Source of the DNA: Oricola indica
GTDB taxonomy: Bacteria > Pseudomonadota > Alphaproteobacteria > Rhizobiales > Rhizobiaceae
Length of the DNA stretch: 64,000 bases
Direction: 5' to 3'
Assembly (NCBI RefSeq): GCF_019966595.1
Contig: NZ_JAINFJ010000003.1
Span: 186,001-250,000, forward strand
Shown: one piece after another, positions 9,482 through 18,913 of the stretch
Numbering within the stretch: position 1 is the stretch's first letter
How the letters are laid out: each line of letters begins with the position of its first letter
Translations under genes and position numbers: made by a program
The notes under the pieces: model-generated
What the model was told of the DNA's origin: nothing
The model's database searches: none
What the model saw: the letters and a program-made list of their open reading frames with translations, nothing else

Positions 9482-10324
9482 TCAGTCCGCGTTGTTCTTC
9501 GCGGCCGCGGCATGAGCCGCTGCCTGCTTGCGCCACATGCTCAGGCTGTATGGCAGGAAGGCGAGATAGGCGAGAACCGACAGGGTCAGTGTTTCCCAGG
9601 TGTATGTCGCCAGCATCGCGACGTAGAAAACCACGCCGAGGATAAGCGGCATCACCTGGGCGCGCGGGATGCGCGCGCCGAGCGTCTTGCCCGACCAGAC
9701 CGGCAAGTTCGACACCAGAAGGAACGCGACGAGCAGCGTGTAGCAGGCCACGCCAGTTGCGTAGTACCAGTCGGGCGCGATGCCGAGAAAACCGAGATAG
9801 ACCGGCAACAGGACGAGAAATGCGCCGGCGGGGGCCGGAACGCCCGTGAAATAGGCGCTCTGCCATTTCGGGCTGTCCTTGTTTTCCATCATCACGTTGA
9901 AACGTGCGAGGCGCAGGCCGCAGGCGATGGCATAAAGCAGCGCGGCGATCCAGCCGAACGATCGGGCCTGATCCAGTACGAAGGAATAAAGAACCAGCGC
10001 CGGCGCGACGCCGAAATTGACGATATCGGCCAGCGAATCCATTTCCGCGCCGAATTTCGAGCTGCCCTTGACCAGCCGGGCGACGCGACCGTCGACGCCA
10101 TCGAGAAGCGCGGCGAGAAGGACCATCAGCACGGCGTCGTCGAAACGGTGCTCGAAGGCGAGCCGCACACCGGTCAGGCCGGCGCATATCGCGAGAACCG
10201 TGATGATGTTCGGCAGGACGAAGCGCAGCGGGATGTCGCGCAAGCGCTTGTTGTTGTTCGCCGACTCGCCGTTTTCTCCGGGACCATCGGGTTCGAACGG
10301 GGGAAACGGGCCCTCGATCTCCAT
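9482..10324 (-). CDS. pssA: CDP-diacylglycerol-serine O-phosphatidyltransferase
   Basis: Integral membrane enzyme that makes phosphatidylserine from CDP-diacylglycerol and serine. The 280-residue protein has the CDP-alcohol phosphatidyltransferase signature (DGVDGRVAR, then FGAEMDSLAD) near residues 95-120 and about eight hydrophobic helices. The proline-rich cytoplasmic N-terminus is usual for the Bacillus/rhizobial-type enzyme. It begins 8 bases after psd, so both steps of phosphatidylethanolamine synthesis are in one operon. Confidence 0.95.
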   Translation of the reverse strand: MEIEGPFPPFEPDGPGENGESANNNKRLRDIPLRFVLPNIITVLAICAGLTGVRLAFEHRFDDAVLMVLLAALLDGVDGRVARLVKGSSKFGAEMDSLADIVNFGVAPALVLYSFVLDQARSFGWIAALLYAIACGLRLARFNVMMENKDSPKWQSAYFTGVPAPAGAFLVLLPVYLGFLGIAPDWYYATGVACYTLLVAFLLVSNLPVWSGKTLGARIPRAQVMPLILGVVFYVAMLATYTWETLTLSVLAYLAFLPYSLSMWRKQAAAHAAAAKNNAD

Positions 10325-10332
10325 GCCTTACC

Positions 10333-11037
10333 TCAACTCGTCCGGCTCAACGGGGTTTCCGTGTCGTCGCGATAATCCGCGATCACGGTCTCGCCCGCTA
10401 TGGCGGTCTGACCGACAAAAACCCGCGTTGTCGCCGCTGCGGGCAGATAGAGGTCGACACGAGATCCGAAGCGGATCAGGCCGAACCGTTCGCCGGCCGA
10501 GAGATCCTCGTCGTGCTTGACCCAGCAAAGGATACGGCGCGCGACAAGACCGGCCACCTGCACCACGCCGAGCGGACCATGCGCGGTCTCGATTACCAGT
10601 CCGTTGCGCTCATTCTCCGTGCTGGCCTTGTCGAGATCCGCGTTCAGAAACTTGCCCGGGCGGTAGGCGATGGTGGTCACCTTTCCCCGCACGGGGGCGC
10701 GATTGATGTGGACGGAGAAGACGTTCATGAAGACGGAGACCCGGGTCATCGGCGTATCGCCGAGACCGAGTTCCACGGGCGGCACGGCAGGACCGACAGC
10801 CGACACAATGCCATCGGCGGGGCTTATCACGAGCGCATCATCGACCGGCGTCACGCGCTGGGGATCGCGGAAGAAATATGCGCACCATGCCGTCAGGACG
10901 AGGCCAAGATAGAAAAGCGGCGACCACAGCCAGCCGATGATGATCGTGCCGACCGCGAAGGCCGCTACAAAGGGCCATCCCTCGCGATGCACGGGCACCA
11001 TAGTCTTCCTAATCGTATCAGCCAGGCTCACGGCCAT
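10333..11037 (-). CDS. psd: Phosphatidylserine decarboxylase proenzyme
   Basis: Decarboxylates phosphatidylserine to phosphatidylethanolamine at the inner membrane. The 234-residue protein is the short alphaproteobacterial type. It has an N-terminal hydrophobic segment (about 20-50) and the self-cleavage site Gly-Ser in [11 protein letters not shown] near the C-terminus; the serine becomes the pyruvoyl group of the alpha chain. The start at 11037 is chosen for the GGAGG located 5 bases upstream; a longer reading frame to 11124 lacks one. It is the first gene of the psd-pssA operon. Confidence 0.95.
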   Translation of the reverse strand: MAVSLADTIRKTMVPVHREGWPFVAAFAVGTIIIGWLWSPLFYLGLVLTAWCAYFFRDPQRVTPVDDALVISPADGIVSAVGPAVPPVELGLGDTPMTRVSVFMNVFSVHINRAPVRGKVTTIAYRPGKFLNADLDKASTENERNGLVIETAHGPLGVVQVAGLVARRILCWVKHDEDLSAGERFGLIRFGSRVDLYLPAAATTRVFVGQTAIAGETVIADYRDDTETPLSRTS

Positions 11038-11208
11038 CCTCCGGTAATTCTCCTGCACCAATATGGGCAAGCTTCCCACGATGCAATGCGCCGCATGAAT
11101 CAGCGGCGGATGGAGCAGGAACAACGGCGTGCGGAACTGACATTACGACGCTTGTTTTAAGGTCGTGGACGGCACAAACTACCCTTAAGGCAAGCGGGGA
11201 GCCCATTC

Positions 11209-11634
11209 ATGATCATTCTGGCAAAGATCATCCACTTCTTGTGCTTCAGCGTCGGCATCGGCGGTGGGGTGGCCGCGATGCTGGCCGGCATTCGGGCGAA
11301 GGGCGCGGCTCCGGACGCGGTGCCAGTTCTGCGCGGCATCCAGAAAACGCTCGGACGCATCTCCTTCGTCGCGATCATGCTGCTTTGGGTGACCGGTCTT
11401 TACATGGTCTACGCGATCCGGGACGGCTGGGCCGGGCTCGGCGTCTTTTTCTGGCTCAAGATTCTCGCCGTCCTGGTGCTGACGGGCGCATCGCTGACGG
11501 CGCAGTATTTCACGTTGACGGCGGCGAAGCGCGATCCGGCCGTGATGGGGCCGCGCATGGCGAAGATCGGCATGACCGCGAGCGGTTCGGCAGTCGTGGC
11601 ACTGATCTTCGCCGTGTTCGCCTTTACCGGCTAG
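11209..11634 (+). CDS. Four-helix membrane protein of unknown function
   Basis: A 141-residue protein with four hydrophobic helices (roughly residues 2-25, 48-70, 77-98 and 118-139). A histidine (HFLCFSVGIGGG) lies in helix 1. The layout recalls small CopD/DUF2269-like membrane proteins, but I cannot assign a family. It stands alone on the plus strand between two minus-strand operons and overlaps the end of the Atm1-type gene by 4 bases tail to tail. Confidence 0.75.
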   Translation: MIILAKIIHFLCFSVGIGGGVAAMLAGIRAKGAAPDAVPVLRGIQKTLGRISFVAIMLLWVTGLYMVYAIRDGWAGLGVFFWLKILAVLVLTGASLTAQYFTLTAAKRDPAVMGPRMAKIGMTASGSAVVALIFAVFAFTG

Positions 11635-13547
11635 TTGTCCGAGCCCGAAGGCGTCCCGGTATCGCCGGGCAATGGAAACCGCTTTCGTACGACGATGCCC
11701 ATCTCGTCGGTTTCGCGCGCCTCGCGCAGCTTGCGCTCGGCCTCGATGGCTTCGGACTGGCGCGCCCACATCTGCGTGTAGAGACCGTTCTGGTCCAGCA
11801 GGTCAGCATGCGTGCCGCGTTCGGCGATCAGGCCTTCCTTGAGCACGATGATTTCGTCGCAGCCGATCACCGTCGACAGACGGTGTGCAATCACGAGGGT
11901 CGTTCGTCCCTCCGACACGTAGTCCAGCGCCTGCTGGATTTCCTGCTCGGTCGCCGTGTCGAGGGCGGACGTCGCCTCGTCGAGGACCTGGATCGGCGGG
12001 GCTTTCAGGATGGTACGGGCAATCGCGACACGCTGTTTCTCGCCGCCCGAGAGCTTGAGGCCGCGTTCGCCGACCATCGTGTCGAACCCGTCCGGCAGAG
12101 AGCGGATGAAATCGCCGATCTGCGCCAGTTCGGCCGCCTGTTCGACCTCGGCATCGCTCGCGTCGATACGGCCGTAGCGGATGTTGTAGCGGATCGAATC
12201 GTTGAACAGCACCGTGTCCTGCGGCACCATGCCGATCGACGAGCGCAATGATTTTTGCGTCACCTCGCGCACATCCTGCCCATCGATCGTGATGGAGCCG
12301 TCCTGCACATCGTAGAAGCGGTAGAGCAGCCGGGAAATGGTCGACTTGCCCGCACCCGACGGGCCGACGATCGCCACGGACTTGCCTGCCGGCACCTTGA
12401 AACTGATGCCTTTCAGGATCGGGCGCTGCCGGTCATAGGCGAACTTGACGTCATCGAAGACGATATGCCCGTCCCGCACGACGAGGTCCTTCGCCTGAGG
12501 CTTGTCCGTTACCTCCGGTTTCACATCGAGCAGATCGAACATCTGCTCGATGTCGGTCAGGCCCTGACGAATCTCGCGGTAGATGAAGCCAATGAAATTG
12601 AGCGGGATGGACAGCTGGATCAGCATAGCGTTGATGAAGACGAAATCGCCCAGCGTCTGCTCGCCCGCCTGCACAGCGCGCGCCGACAGCCACATCATCG
12701 CCAGCATGCCGACGCCGAAAATGAAGGCCTGACCGAAGTTGAGCCAGCCAAGCGAGGTCCAGACCTTGGTGGCGGCCCGCTCATAGCCGGCCATGGCCCC
12801 GTCGAAACGGCGGGCTTCCATGTCCTCATTGCCGAAATATTTCACGGTCTCGAAATTGAGCAGCGAGTCGATCGCCTTGGTGTTGGCGTCCGTGTCCGAG
12901 GCGTTCATGTCGCGGCGGATCTGGATGCGCCAGTCGCTCGCGCGGATGGTGAACCAGCCATAGAGATAGATCGTCACGGCCGTCACCGCGACATACTGCC
13001 AGCCATAGACGAAACCGAAAATGATCGCGACCAGAACGAATTCGAGGATGGTCGGCGCGGTGTTGAGGATCGTGAAGCGGACAATGGCCTCAATGCCCTT
13101 GGTGCCGCGTTCGATGATACGCGACAAGCCGCCGGTGCGGCGCTCGAGATGGAAACGCAGCGACAGTCCGTGCATGTGCACAAAGGTTTTGTAGGCGAGT
13201 TGGCGAACGGCGTTCTGCCCCACGCTGGCAAACAGCGCGTCGCGCAACTGGTTGAGCCCGGCCTGGGCGACGCGAAACACGTTGTAGGCGACGACCAGCA
13301 TGACAGGACCGAGCAGCAGCGCAGGCATCCAGCCGGGCGCCTTCATTTCGCCGTCGAGCGCGTCCGTCGCCCATTTGAACCCGTAGGGCACCAGCATCAG
13401 GACAAGCTTGGCAAGCACTAGAAAGACGGTCGCCTGGACGACCCGCAATTTCAGGTCCGGGCGTTCCGCCGGCCACATATAGGGCCACAGATTGCGAATG
13501 GTCTGCAGCGTCGATCCGCTTTCGGCGGAAACGGTCTTAGAGGGCAA
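11631..13547 (-). CDS. Atm1-type ABC exporter (fused permease and ATPase)
   Basis: Half-size ABC exporter of 638 residues. An N-terminal six-helix membrane domain (about 30-330) is followed by an ATPase domain with Walker A GPSGAGKST, signature LSGGEKQR and Walker B IQVLDEATSALD. The overall sequence (LWPYMWP near the start, FNDSIRYNIRYGR in the ATPase) fits the ABCB7/Atm1/HMT1 group, which exports glutathione conjugates and has been linked to Fe-S biogenesis or heavy-metal detoxification. It begins 12 bases after an ArsR-type regulator, so metal-controlled expression is likely. The substrate is not shown by the sequence. Confidence 0.92.
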   Translation of the reverse strand: MPSKTVSAESGSTLQTIRNLWPYMWPAERPDLKLRVVQATVFLVLAKLVLMLVPYGFKWATDALDGEMKAPGWMPALLLGPVMLVVAYNVFRVAQAGLNQLRDALFASVGQNAVRQLAYKTFVHMHGLSLRFHLERRTGGLSRIIERGTKGIEAIVRFTILNTAPTILEFVLVAIIFGFVYGWQYVAVTAVTIYLYGWFTIRASDWRIQIRRDMNASDTDANTKAIDSLLNFETVKYFGNEDMEARRFDGAMAGYERAATKVWTSLGWLNFGQAFIFGVGMLAMMWLSARAVQAGEQTLGDFVFINAMLIQLSIPLNFIGFIYREIRQGLTDIEQMFDLLDVKPEVTDKPQAKDLVVRDGHIVFDDVKFAYDRQRPILKGISFKVPAGKSVAIVGPSGAGKSTISRLLYRFYDVQDGSITIDGQDVREVTQKSLRSSIGMVPQDTVLFNDSIRYNIRYGRIDASDAEVEQAAELAQIGDFIRSLPDGFDTMVGERGLKLSGGEKQRVAIARTILKAPPIQVLDEATSALDTATEQEIQQALDYVSEGRTTLVIAHRLSTVIGCDEIIVLKEGLIAERGTHADLLDQNGLYTQMWARQSEAIEAERKLREARETDEMGIVVRKRFPLPGDTGTPSGSDN

Positions 13548-13559
13548 GGATCACTCCGA

Positions 13560-13886
13560 TCAGTCGTGTTTCGACGTGCAGCAATTGGCCGCGCAGCATT
13601 CGTCGATCATCGAGTTCAATTCCCGCGATACGCTGCGCAGCGCTTCGCGATTCAGGCGGTAGGTCGAACGCGGCATCCTGCGTTCATGGGTAATGAGCCC
13701 CGCTTCGAGCAGGACCTTGAGGTGCTGGGACACGGTCGACTGCGCGAGCGGCAGGCTGTCGACGACGTCACCGCAGCCGCAGCCTTCAAAACGGGAAAGA
13801 TGGTTCAGAATTGCGAGACGCGCCGGATGGGATAGCGCAGCGAGGCGCCCGGCGATTTCTTCGTTTTGTGCAGGATCTGATTTCAT
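13560..13886 (-). CDS. ArsR-family metal-responsive repressor
   Basis: A 108-residue winged-helix repressor (HTH around [12 protein letters not shown]). Cysteines occur in two clusters: GCGCGDVV ahead of the recognition helix, the place of the ELCVCDL metal site, and CCAANCC at the C-terminus. Both patterns suggest thiophilic metal or arsenite sensing. It is the first gene of an operon with the Atm1-type exporter. No Shine-Dalgarno sequence precedes the ATG, and a palindrome overlaps it (see the separate entry). Confidence 0.92.
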   Translation of the reverse strand: MKSDPAQNEEIAGRLAALSHPARLAILNHLSRFEGCGCGDVVDSLPLAQSTVSQHLKVLLEAGLITHERRMPRSTYRLNREALRSVSRELNSMIDECCAANCCTSKHD

Positions 13887-13908
13887 CGTAGATCGACGAT
13901 ATACGATG
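13884..13908 (-). promoter_or_regulatory. Promoter and operator of the arsR-atm1 operon
   Basis: The inverted repeat CATCGTA, 11 bases, TACGATG covers the start codon of the regulator (start codon complement at 13884-13886). On the minus strand a possible -35 (TTGCGG) and -10 (TATATC), 17 bases apart, lie just upstream. Transcription would then begin only a few bases before the ATG. This suggests autoregulation and a very short or absent leader. The promoter boxes are my reading and are untested. Confidence 0.55.
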
Positions 13909-13942
13909 CATTGGACCGACCCGCAACCCGTTCGAATGACAA

Positions 13943-13966
13943 ACGGGCCGGATTTCTCCGGCCCGT
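13943..13966 (-). terminator. Terminator of the LysM gene
   Basis: A perfect 9-bp stem (ACGGGCCGG / CCGGCCCGT) with a 6-base loop lies 9 bases after the LysM gene stop. On the minus strand it is followed by TTTGTCATT, a weak U-run. Confidence 0.7.
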
Positions 13967-13975
13967 CGCGTCAAA

Positions 13976-16147
13976 TCAGTCTTGGGGCTCCGCGTTTTCG
14001 GGTAACGCGAAAATCTGACCCGGCCATATCCGGTCCGGATCCTTGATCTGGTCCTGGTTCGCCAGATAGATCGTGGTGTAGCGCGTCCCCTCGCCATAAA
14101 CCCGGCGCGAGATGTGCCAGAGCGTATCGCCACGCCGGATGATTACGGATGACTCCGTTTGCCGCAATTTCCCCGTGACGGTGATGTCGTCCGACACTTC
14201 CGGCGGACCATCGGTCTCGGCTGCGGCAATTTCGGTTTCGGCCTCGACGGCGGGTTGGGCTGCGGTATCAGCCTCCCCTACTCCGGGCTCGTCCGGTGCA
14301 GTTTCCGATGCGGCGGAAGCCATGTCGGTCTCTGCAGCGGGTTCCGTGGTCGCCGCTTCCGGCGCGGATGCTGTTTCGGCGTCCGGTTCAGATGCAGAGC
14401 CGGATTCGGCGGTCGCGGAGGCAGGCTCGTTGCCGGTCTCCGCGGACGCGGATGCCGTGTCCGTTTCCGTGGATGCTTCCGCAGTCGCGGCTTCCGATGC
14501 CGGTTCATCGGCGGGTTCGCTTGCGGCGGCAGCGGAAACGTCGGCTTCCGCGCCCTCATCGCCGGAGGTTTCGGCCTCGGCCATTTCAGGGGCAGTTCCC
14601 TCCGTATCGCCGGCGGCGGTCTCGGACGTTGCGGCTTCGGACGGTTCCGTCACTTCCTGTTCCGCGCCGGACTCTGATTCCGCAGGTGCGGCTTCTTCGG
14701 GCTCAGCTTCGTTACCCGTCGAGGCGGCAGCGGTTTCCGTTTCCGCCATCGGTTCGCTCGAGGCTTCTTCCGCTTCAGCGGGTTCGGCCGCAGCGGCGGA
14801 GGGAGGCGTCGCATCCTCGGCAATCGCCGCGAGACGCTCGCCTTCGCTGCGCGTGAACGGCACCGCCGCACGGGCAATGACATCCGCCGTTGCCGGGTCG
14901 ATCACGTCCGCACGGATGATGTAGTCGCCGATCGCCAGCTCGCGGCGAACCTCGACGAGGAACCGTCCGCCCGGGCTCGCGGTCGTGTCGCCTAGGAGGA
15001 ACTCATTCGCATAGACGCGGACCTGCGCGCCGGGCGAAGCCGAGCCAGCAACAAAGACGATGTCGTTGTCAATCTCCACAGCCTCGATACGGATTGGCAC
15101 GGCCGGTTGTTCCGGCGTTGAGCCGGCGGCATCACCATCTTCGGATGCTTCTGCTTCGGCCACCTCATCGGTGGCTTCGGGCGCCGCGCCGTCTTGCGTC
15201 TCGACCGCCGTGACTTCCGTTTCCTCTTCCGCTTCCGGAACGGCGGTAGGAGCCGGTGTCTCGGCACTGCCTTCCGGTTCGGAAGCGCTTTCCTGCTGCG
15301 TTTCCGCGGCGACTTCCTGCTCGCTGTCCGGCATTTCTGCCGCGGCAACTTCACTTTCTGCGGCTGCCTCTTCGTCGGCCTCGGGCGTGTTGATCAGGCG
15401 GGACGGAGCACCGGGCCGTTCGACCAGCGCCAGAAGCTCACCCTCGCGACCCGGTTCGGGAACCGAAACGATCGCCGTTTCCTCCGACATCGCCACGTCG
15501 CCATCTTCCTCGATCGAGCGCAGCACGATCTCGTAGTCGCCGGGCGGCAGTGGCTCATCGAGAACGGCGACGAAATCACCATTCGGCTCGGCCTTCGCCT
15601 CGGCAAGGGTTTCCGATCCGCTCAAGACCTCGACATCGGCATTGGGACCGGCCTGCCCCGCGACCAGCGTGGAGCCGTCCGGTTCGACGCGCAGCAATCC
15701 GAAGCTCGGAACCACCACTTCGGCTTGCTGGGCGGCATCGCCGTCATCGGGCGACTGCGTCGAATCCGTTTCGCCGGCGGGCGTGTCACCAGCGTCAGGC
15801 GTATCGGTTGCATCGGGCGTATCGGGAGCGTCGGCTTGCGCAGCTTCGTCTCCGGCTTCGGACGCTTCGTCCGTTTCCGCTTCGCCGGCCGGCGCGCTAT
15901 CCGTCTCCGCTGCGTCCATTTCCGAGGAGTCGTCCGCCGGCGCGCTTTCCGCAGCCGGTTCCTCTTCCGTCGAAGCAGATGGCGCCATGGCCTGGTCTTC
16001 ACCATCTCCGCTTTCGGCGTCTGCCACAGCCGGTCCGGAGAATTGGTCGAGATAGGCGTTAATCCGGCTCGAAATGCTCGGAGTGTTCGCAGCTGCAACA
16101 AGCGCCAGGACAGCGCCGAAAAGCCACACAGAAATCTTGTTGTTCAT
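13976..16147 (-). CDS. Large acidic LysM-domain protein
   Basis: A 723-residue protein with an N-terminal hydrophobic signal or anchor (about residues 7-22). It has very long Ala/Glu/Ser/Thr/Asp-rich low-complexity stretches and two short Ig-like modules (around LLRVEPDGSTLVAGQAGPNA and RIEAVEIDNDIVFVAGSA). The C-terminal LysM domain (RRGDTLWHISRRVYGEG to WPGQIFALP) binds peptidoglycan. Similar LysM proteins with an acidic linker occur in rhizobia; their function is not known to me. The linker probably spans the periplasm. It is transcribed alone and divergently from the LOG gene. Confidence 0.85.
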   Translation of the reverse strand: MNNKISVWLFGAVLALVAAANTPSISSRINAYLDQFSGPAVADAESGDGEDQAMAPSASTEEEPAAESAPADDSSEMDAAETDSAPAGEAETDEASEAGDEAAQADAPDTPDATDTPDAGDTPAGETDSTQSPDDGDAAQQAEVVVPSFGLLRVEPDGSTLVAGQAGPNADVEVLSGSETLAEAKAEPNGDFVAVLDEPLPPGDYEIVLRSIEEDGDVAMSEETAIVSVPEPGREGELLALVERPGAPSRLINTPEADEEAAAESEVAAAEMPDSEQEVAAETQQESASEPEGSAETPAPTAVPEAEEETEVTAVETQDGAAPEATDEVAEAEASEDGDAAGSTPEQPAVPIRIEAVEIDNDIVFVAGSASPGAQVRVYANEFLLGDTTASPGGRFLVEVRRELAIGDYIIRADVIDPATADVIARAAVPFTRSEGERLAAIAEDATPPSAAAAEPAEAEEASSEPMAETETAAASTGNEAEPEEAAPAESESGAEQEVTEPSEAATSETAAGDTEGTAPEMAEAETSGDEGAEADVSAAAASEPADEPASEAATAEASTETDTASASAETGNEPASATAESGSASEPDAETASAPEAATTEPAAETDMASAASETAPDEPGVGEADTAAQPAVEAETEIAAAETDGPPEVSDDITVTGKLRQTESSVIIRRGDTLWHISRRVYGEGTRYTTIYLANQDQIKDPDRIWPGQIFALPENAEPQD

Positions 16148-16285
16148 TGTTTTCTACCAGTTTGCAGACTCTTCCTTACCACCGCCGGTCCGGCAGGCTC
16201 AATGTTTGTCAACAGCAGTTTTGCTGCATTGCGTCATTTTACACAGAAGCCTTGACGCCGCCGCATGTCAAAGCAATAGGAAGGC

Positions 16286-16891
16286 ATGACTTCCAAACCG
16301 ATCCAATCCATCTGCGTCTATTGCGGTTCGTCTCCCGGCAACGACCCGGCCTATCTTGCCGCAGGCCGAACACTCGGCCGTGCCATCGGCGAGGCCGGGC
16401 TGCGGCTTGTCTATGGCGGCGGTACGAAGGGCATCATGGGCGCAGTCGCCGACGGCACGATGGAGGCCGGCGGCAAGGTGCTCGGCATTATCCCGCGTTT
16501 CCTGATGAACAAGGAAGCGACCGAGAAGGCGCTCGGCGCGCTCGACGAGTTGGTCGTCACCGAGGACATGCATGAACGCAAGCATCGCATGTTCGAGGAG
16601 TCGGACGCCTTCGTGACCCTGCCGGGCGGAATCGGCACGCTGGAGGAAGTGATCGAGATCATGACCTGGGGCCAGCTCGGCCGCCACACCAAGCCGATCG
16701 TGCTCGCCAATATCAACGGATTCTGGAACCCGCTGTCGACGCTGCTGGATCACATGGGGAGCGCCGGCTTCATCCATACGGCGCATCGCGTCAAACCGCT
16801 CGTGCTGGACACGGCCGAAGAGATCGTGCCGGCTATCCTGGTCGCGCAAAACCATGACGACGGCGACACGGCCGTCATCGAGAAGCTCTAG
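16286..16891 (+). CDS. LOG family protein (TIGR00730)
   Basis: A 201-residue Rossmann-fold protein with the LOG signature PGGIGTLEEV near residues 113-122 and the glycine motif GGGTKGIMG. Members cleave nucleoside 5'-monophosphates between base and phosphoribose; plant and some bacterial ones release active cytokinins. Which nucleotide is used here cannot be told. AGGAAGGC just before the ATG supports the start. ZntB follows 18 bases later. Confidence 0.92.
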   Translation: MTSKPIQSICVYCGSSPGNDPAYLAAGRTLGRAIGEAGLRLVYGGGTKGIMGAVADGTMEAGGKVLGIIPRFLMNKEATEKALGALDELVVTEDMHERKHRMFEESDAFVTLPGGIGTLEEVIEIMTWGQLGRHTKPIVLANINGFWNPLSTLLDHMGSAGFIHTAHRVKPLVLDTAEEIVPAILVAQNHDDGDTAVIEKL

Positions 16892-16909
16892 GGCTTCGCG
16901 AGACGTGTT

Positions 16910-17899
16910 GTGACCGGCAAGAAACACGCCCACGCCGGACATTTCCACGACCAAGCCGGCAAGCTCTATTCATACGCCATCGGCGCGGACGGCAAGATCG
17001 TGCCGGAAGACGGCGACGTCCGCTGGCGCTGGACCGGCTTCGCGCTGAGCGACGCGCGGGCCCGCACCGCCATCGCCGCGATTCCCGACCTGCCGGCGGA
17101 AGCGCAACGCTGCCTGCTGTCGAGCGGCCGGCGCGTCTACATGAAGCGGTCGGGAGACTGGCTGTTCGGAACCCTGCCGGATATTCACCACCGCCATTAT
17201 GCAGACTCCGAGGAACTCGGGCTGTTCCACTTCGCGTTCAACCGCGAGACACTGCTGACCTCGCGCAAGAAGCCGCTGCAGACGATCGACGACATCAGGC
17301 GTAAACTCGAGGAAGGGCAAGACCCGCTCCCCTCGCCCGCGCGTTTTGTCGACGCGGTCATAACCCATCTGCTCGATCTGCTGGAAGACAAGCTCGAAGA
17401 CTTGTTCGAGGCTCTCGACTCCATCGAGGACCGCATCATCGGCGGGCGCTGGGCGGGCGAACGCGAACGGCTCGCGCCGCTACGCCAGCGCGCCATCGTC
17501 GTGCACCGGCATTTGTTTCTTGTCACCGGGCTGTTCCGGCCGCTGACCTCGGCCGACATCGCCGCGACCGCGCCGGAGATCGCCTCGGCGCTCGACAACA
17601 ACGCTGCCCATGCGAGCGCCCTGCTGCATGACAGCGAGCAAGTGCAGGCGCGCGCGCTGCTGCTGCAGGAAGAGATCATGGCGCGGCTGTCGGAACGCAC
17701 CAACAAGCTCCTCTATCTCCTGTCGGTGCTAACTGCGGTGCTGATGCCCGCGACGATCATCTCGGGCCTGTTCGGCATGAACCTGCACGGTATTCCCTTC
17801 ACGGAATCCCATGTGGGGTTCTGGAAAGCCGCGTTCCTCTCGGCTGTCGGCTCCGCGGCCGTGTTCCTGTTCGTGCGCCGGCTCGGCAAGAAGGACTAG
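16910..17899 (+). CDS. zntB: CorA/ZntB-family divalent cation transporter
   Basis: A 329-residue member of the CorA superfamily. A long cytoplasmic N-terminal domain with a charged helix is followed by two C-terminal membrane helices, with the GMN signature (LFGMNLHG) near residue 288 between them. The sequence after GMN and the N-terminal domain fit ZntB, a zinc transporter, better than magnesium-specific CorA. It starts with GTG and has an N-terminal His cluster (KKHAHAGHFH). It overlaps rarD tail to tail by 4 bases. Confidence 0.88.
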   Translation: MTGKKHAHAGHFHDQAGKLYSYAIGADGKIVPEDGDVRWRWTGFALSDARARTAIAAIPDLPAEAQRCLLSSGRRVYMKRSGDWLFGTLPDIHHRHYADSEELGLFHFAFNRETLLTSRKKPLQTIDDIRRKLEEGQDPLPSPARFVDAVITHLLDLLEDKLEDLFEALDSIEDRIIGGRWAGERERLAPLRQRAIVVHRHLFLVTGLFRPLTSADIAATAPEIASALDNNAAHASALLHDSEQVQARALLLQEEIMARLSERTNKLLYLLSVLTAVLMPATIISGLFGMNLHGIPFTESHVGFWKAAFLSAVGSAAVFLFVRRLGKKD

Positions 17900-18822
17900 G
17901 CCCGCTTCGGCGAACGGCGGAACAGGGAAATCGTATAGATTGCGACTGCCGCCCAGATGAACAGGAATGCGATCAGCTGCCAGTGCGAAAACGGCTCGCC
18001 GAATATGAAAACGGCGGTCAGGAAGATGAGCGTCGGCGTGATATATTGCAGGATGCCCATCGTCGCGTAGCGCAGTTCCTTTGCTCCGAAGGCATAGAGG
18101 ATCAGCGGAACGGCCGTCACCGGGCCGGCAAGCATCAGGAGCCCCATATCGGCGGCGCCCGTCTGGCCGAAATGGCCCGTGCCGGTCGCGGTCAACCATG
18201 CGATGATCGCGAGCGCCGGGACAGAAAGCAGCATGACCTCCAGCATGAAGCCCTGCGTTGGCCCGATCGGCAGCGTTTTGCGCAGAAAGCCGTAGAGGCC
18301 GAACGTGGAAGCCAGGGCGAGCGATACCCATGGCAGTCCGCCCGCCTTGAAGGTCAGTATCGTGACGGCGATGACAGCGCAGGCGATGGCGATCGCCTGC
18401 AGCCGCGTGAATCGTTCGCCGAGAAAGATGGCGCCCAGCACCACATTGGCGAGTGGATTGATGTAGTAGCCAAGCGCTGTTTCGAGGGCGCGGTCGGCCG
18501 CGATTGCCCAGACATAGATGCCCCAGTTGATGGAGATCAGCCCCGCCGTCAGGGCCGCGAGCGCAAGCGTCTTCGGAGACCGCAATGCGTTGCGCAGATC
18601 CGCGGTGCGCCGAAGCGCGATCAGAAGCACTCCGGCCACGGGAACGGACCACAGGACGCGGTGCGCGACGACCTCAAAGGGCGGAATGTGGGAGACGGCC
18701 TTCATGTAGAAGGGTAACACTCCCCAAAAGAAGAAAGCGCCGAGCGCAAAGGCGAAACCGGCCAGCGGTTCGGCGGGCTGGGCGTTTGCGCCGGTGTTCT
18801 TGCTGGCCATGGTGTCGGACAT
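17896..18822 (-). CDS. rarD: RarD-type EamA/DMT permease
   Basis: A 308-residue membrane protein with ten predicted helices arranged as two EamA repeats. It has the RarD-like opening GVLPFYMKAVSHIPPFEVVAHRVLWS (first 18 residues: GVLPFYMKAVSHIPPFEV). RarD proteins are drug/metabolite transporter family members of uncertain substrate, historically called chloramphenicol-sensitive protein. It is transcribed alone. Confidence 0.9.
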   Translation of the reverse strand: MSDTMASKNTGANAQPAEPLAGFAFALGAFFFWGVLPFYMKAVSHIPPFEVVAHRVLWSVPVAGVLLIALRRTADLRNALRSPKTLALAALTAGLISINWGIYVWAIAADRALETALGYYINPLANVVLGAIFLGERFTRLQAIAIACAVIAVTILTFKAGGLPWVSLALASTFGLYGFLRKTLPIGPTQGFMLEVMLLSVPALAIIAWLTATGTGHFGQTGAADMGLLMLAGPVTAVPLILYAFGAKELRYATMGILQYITPTLIFLTAVFIFGEPFSHWQLIAFLFIWAAVAIYTISLFRRSPKRA

Positions 18823-18913
18823 TTCGGTGACCTACACCCTGCCCAAATTCCGGGCAATCGGCCGATTGTCACCGCGACAATCGGCAAGCGGCCAGATCAG
18901 TTGTTGGCCGAAC

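Noticed and set aside
14112-16255. Long plus-strand open frames opposite the LysM gene (270 and 353 codons)
   Set aside because: They mirror the biased codons of the acidic repeats on the other strand, give Ser/Ala- or Arg/Gly-rich products, and have no ribosome sites.
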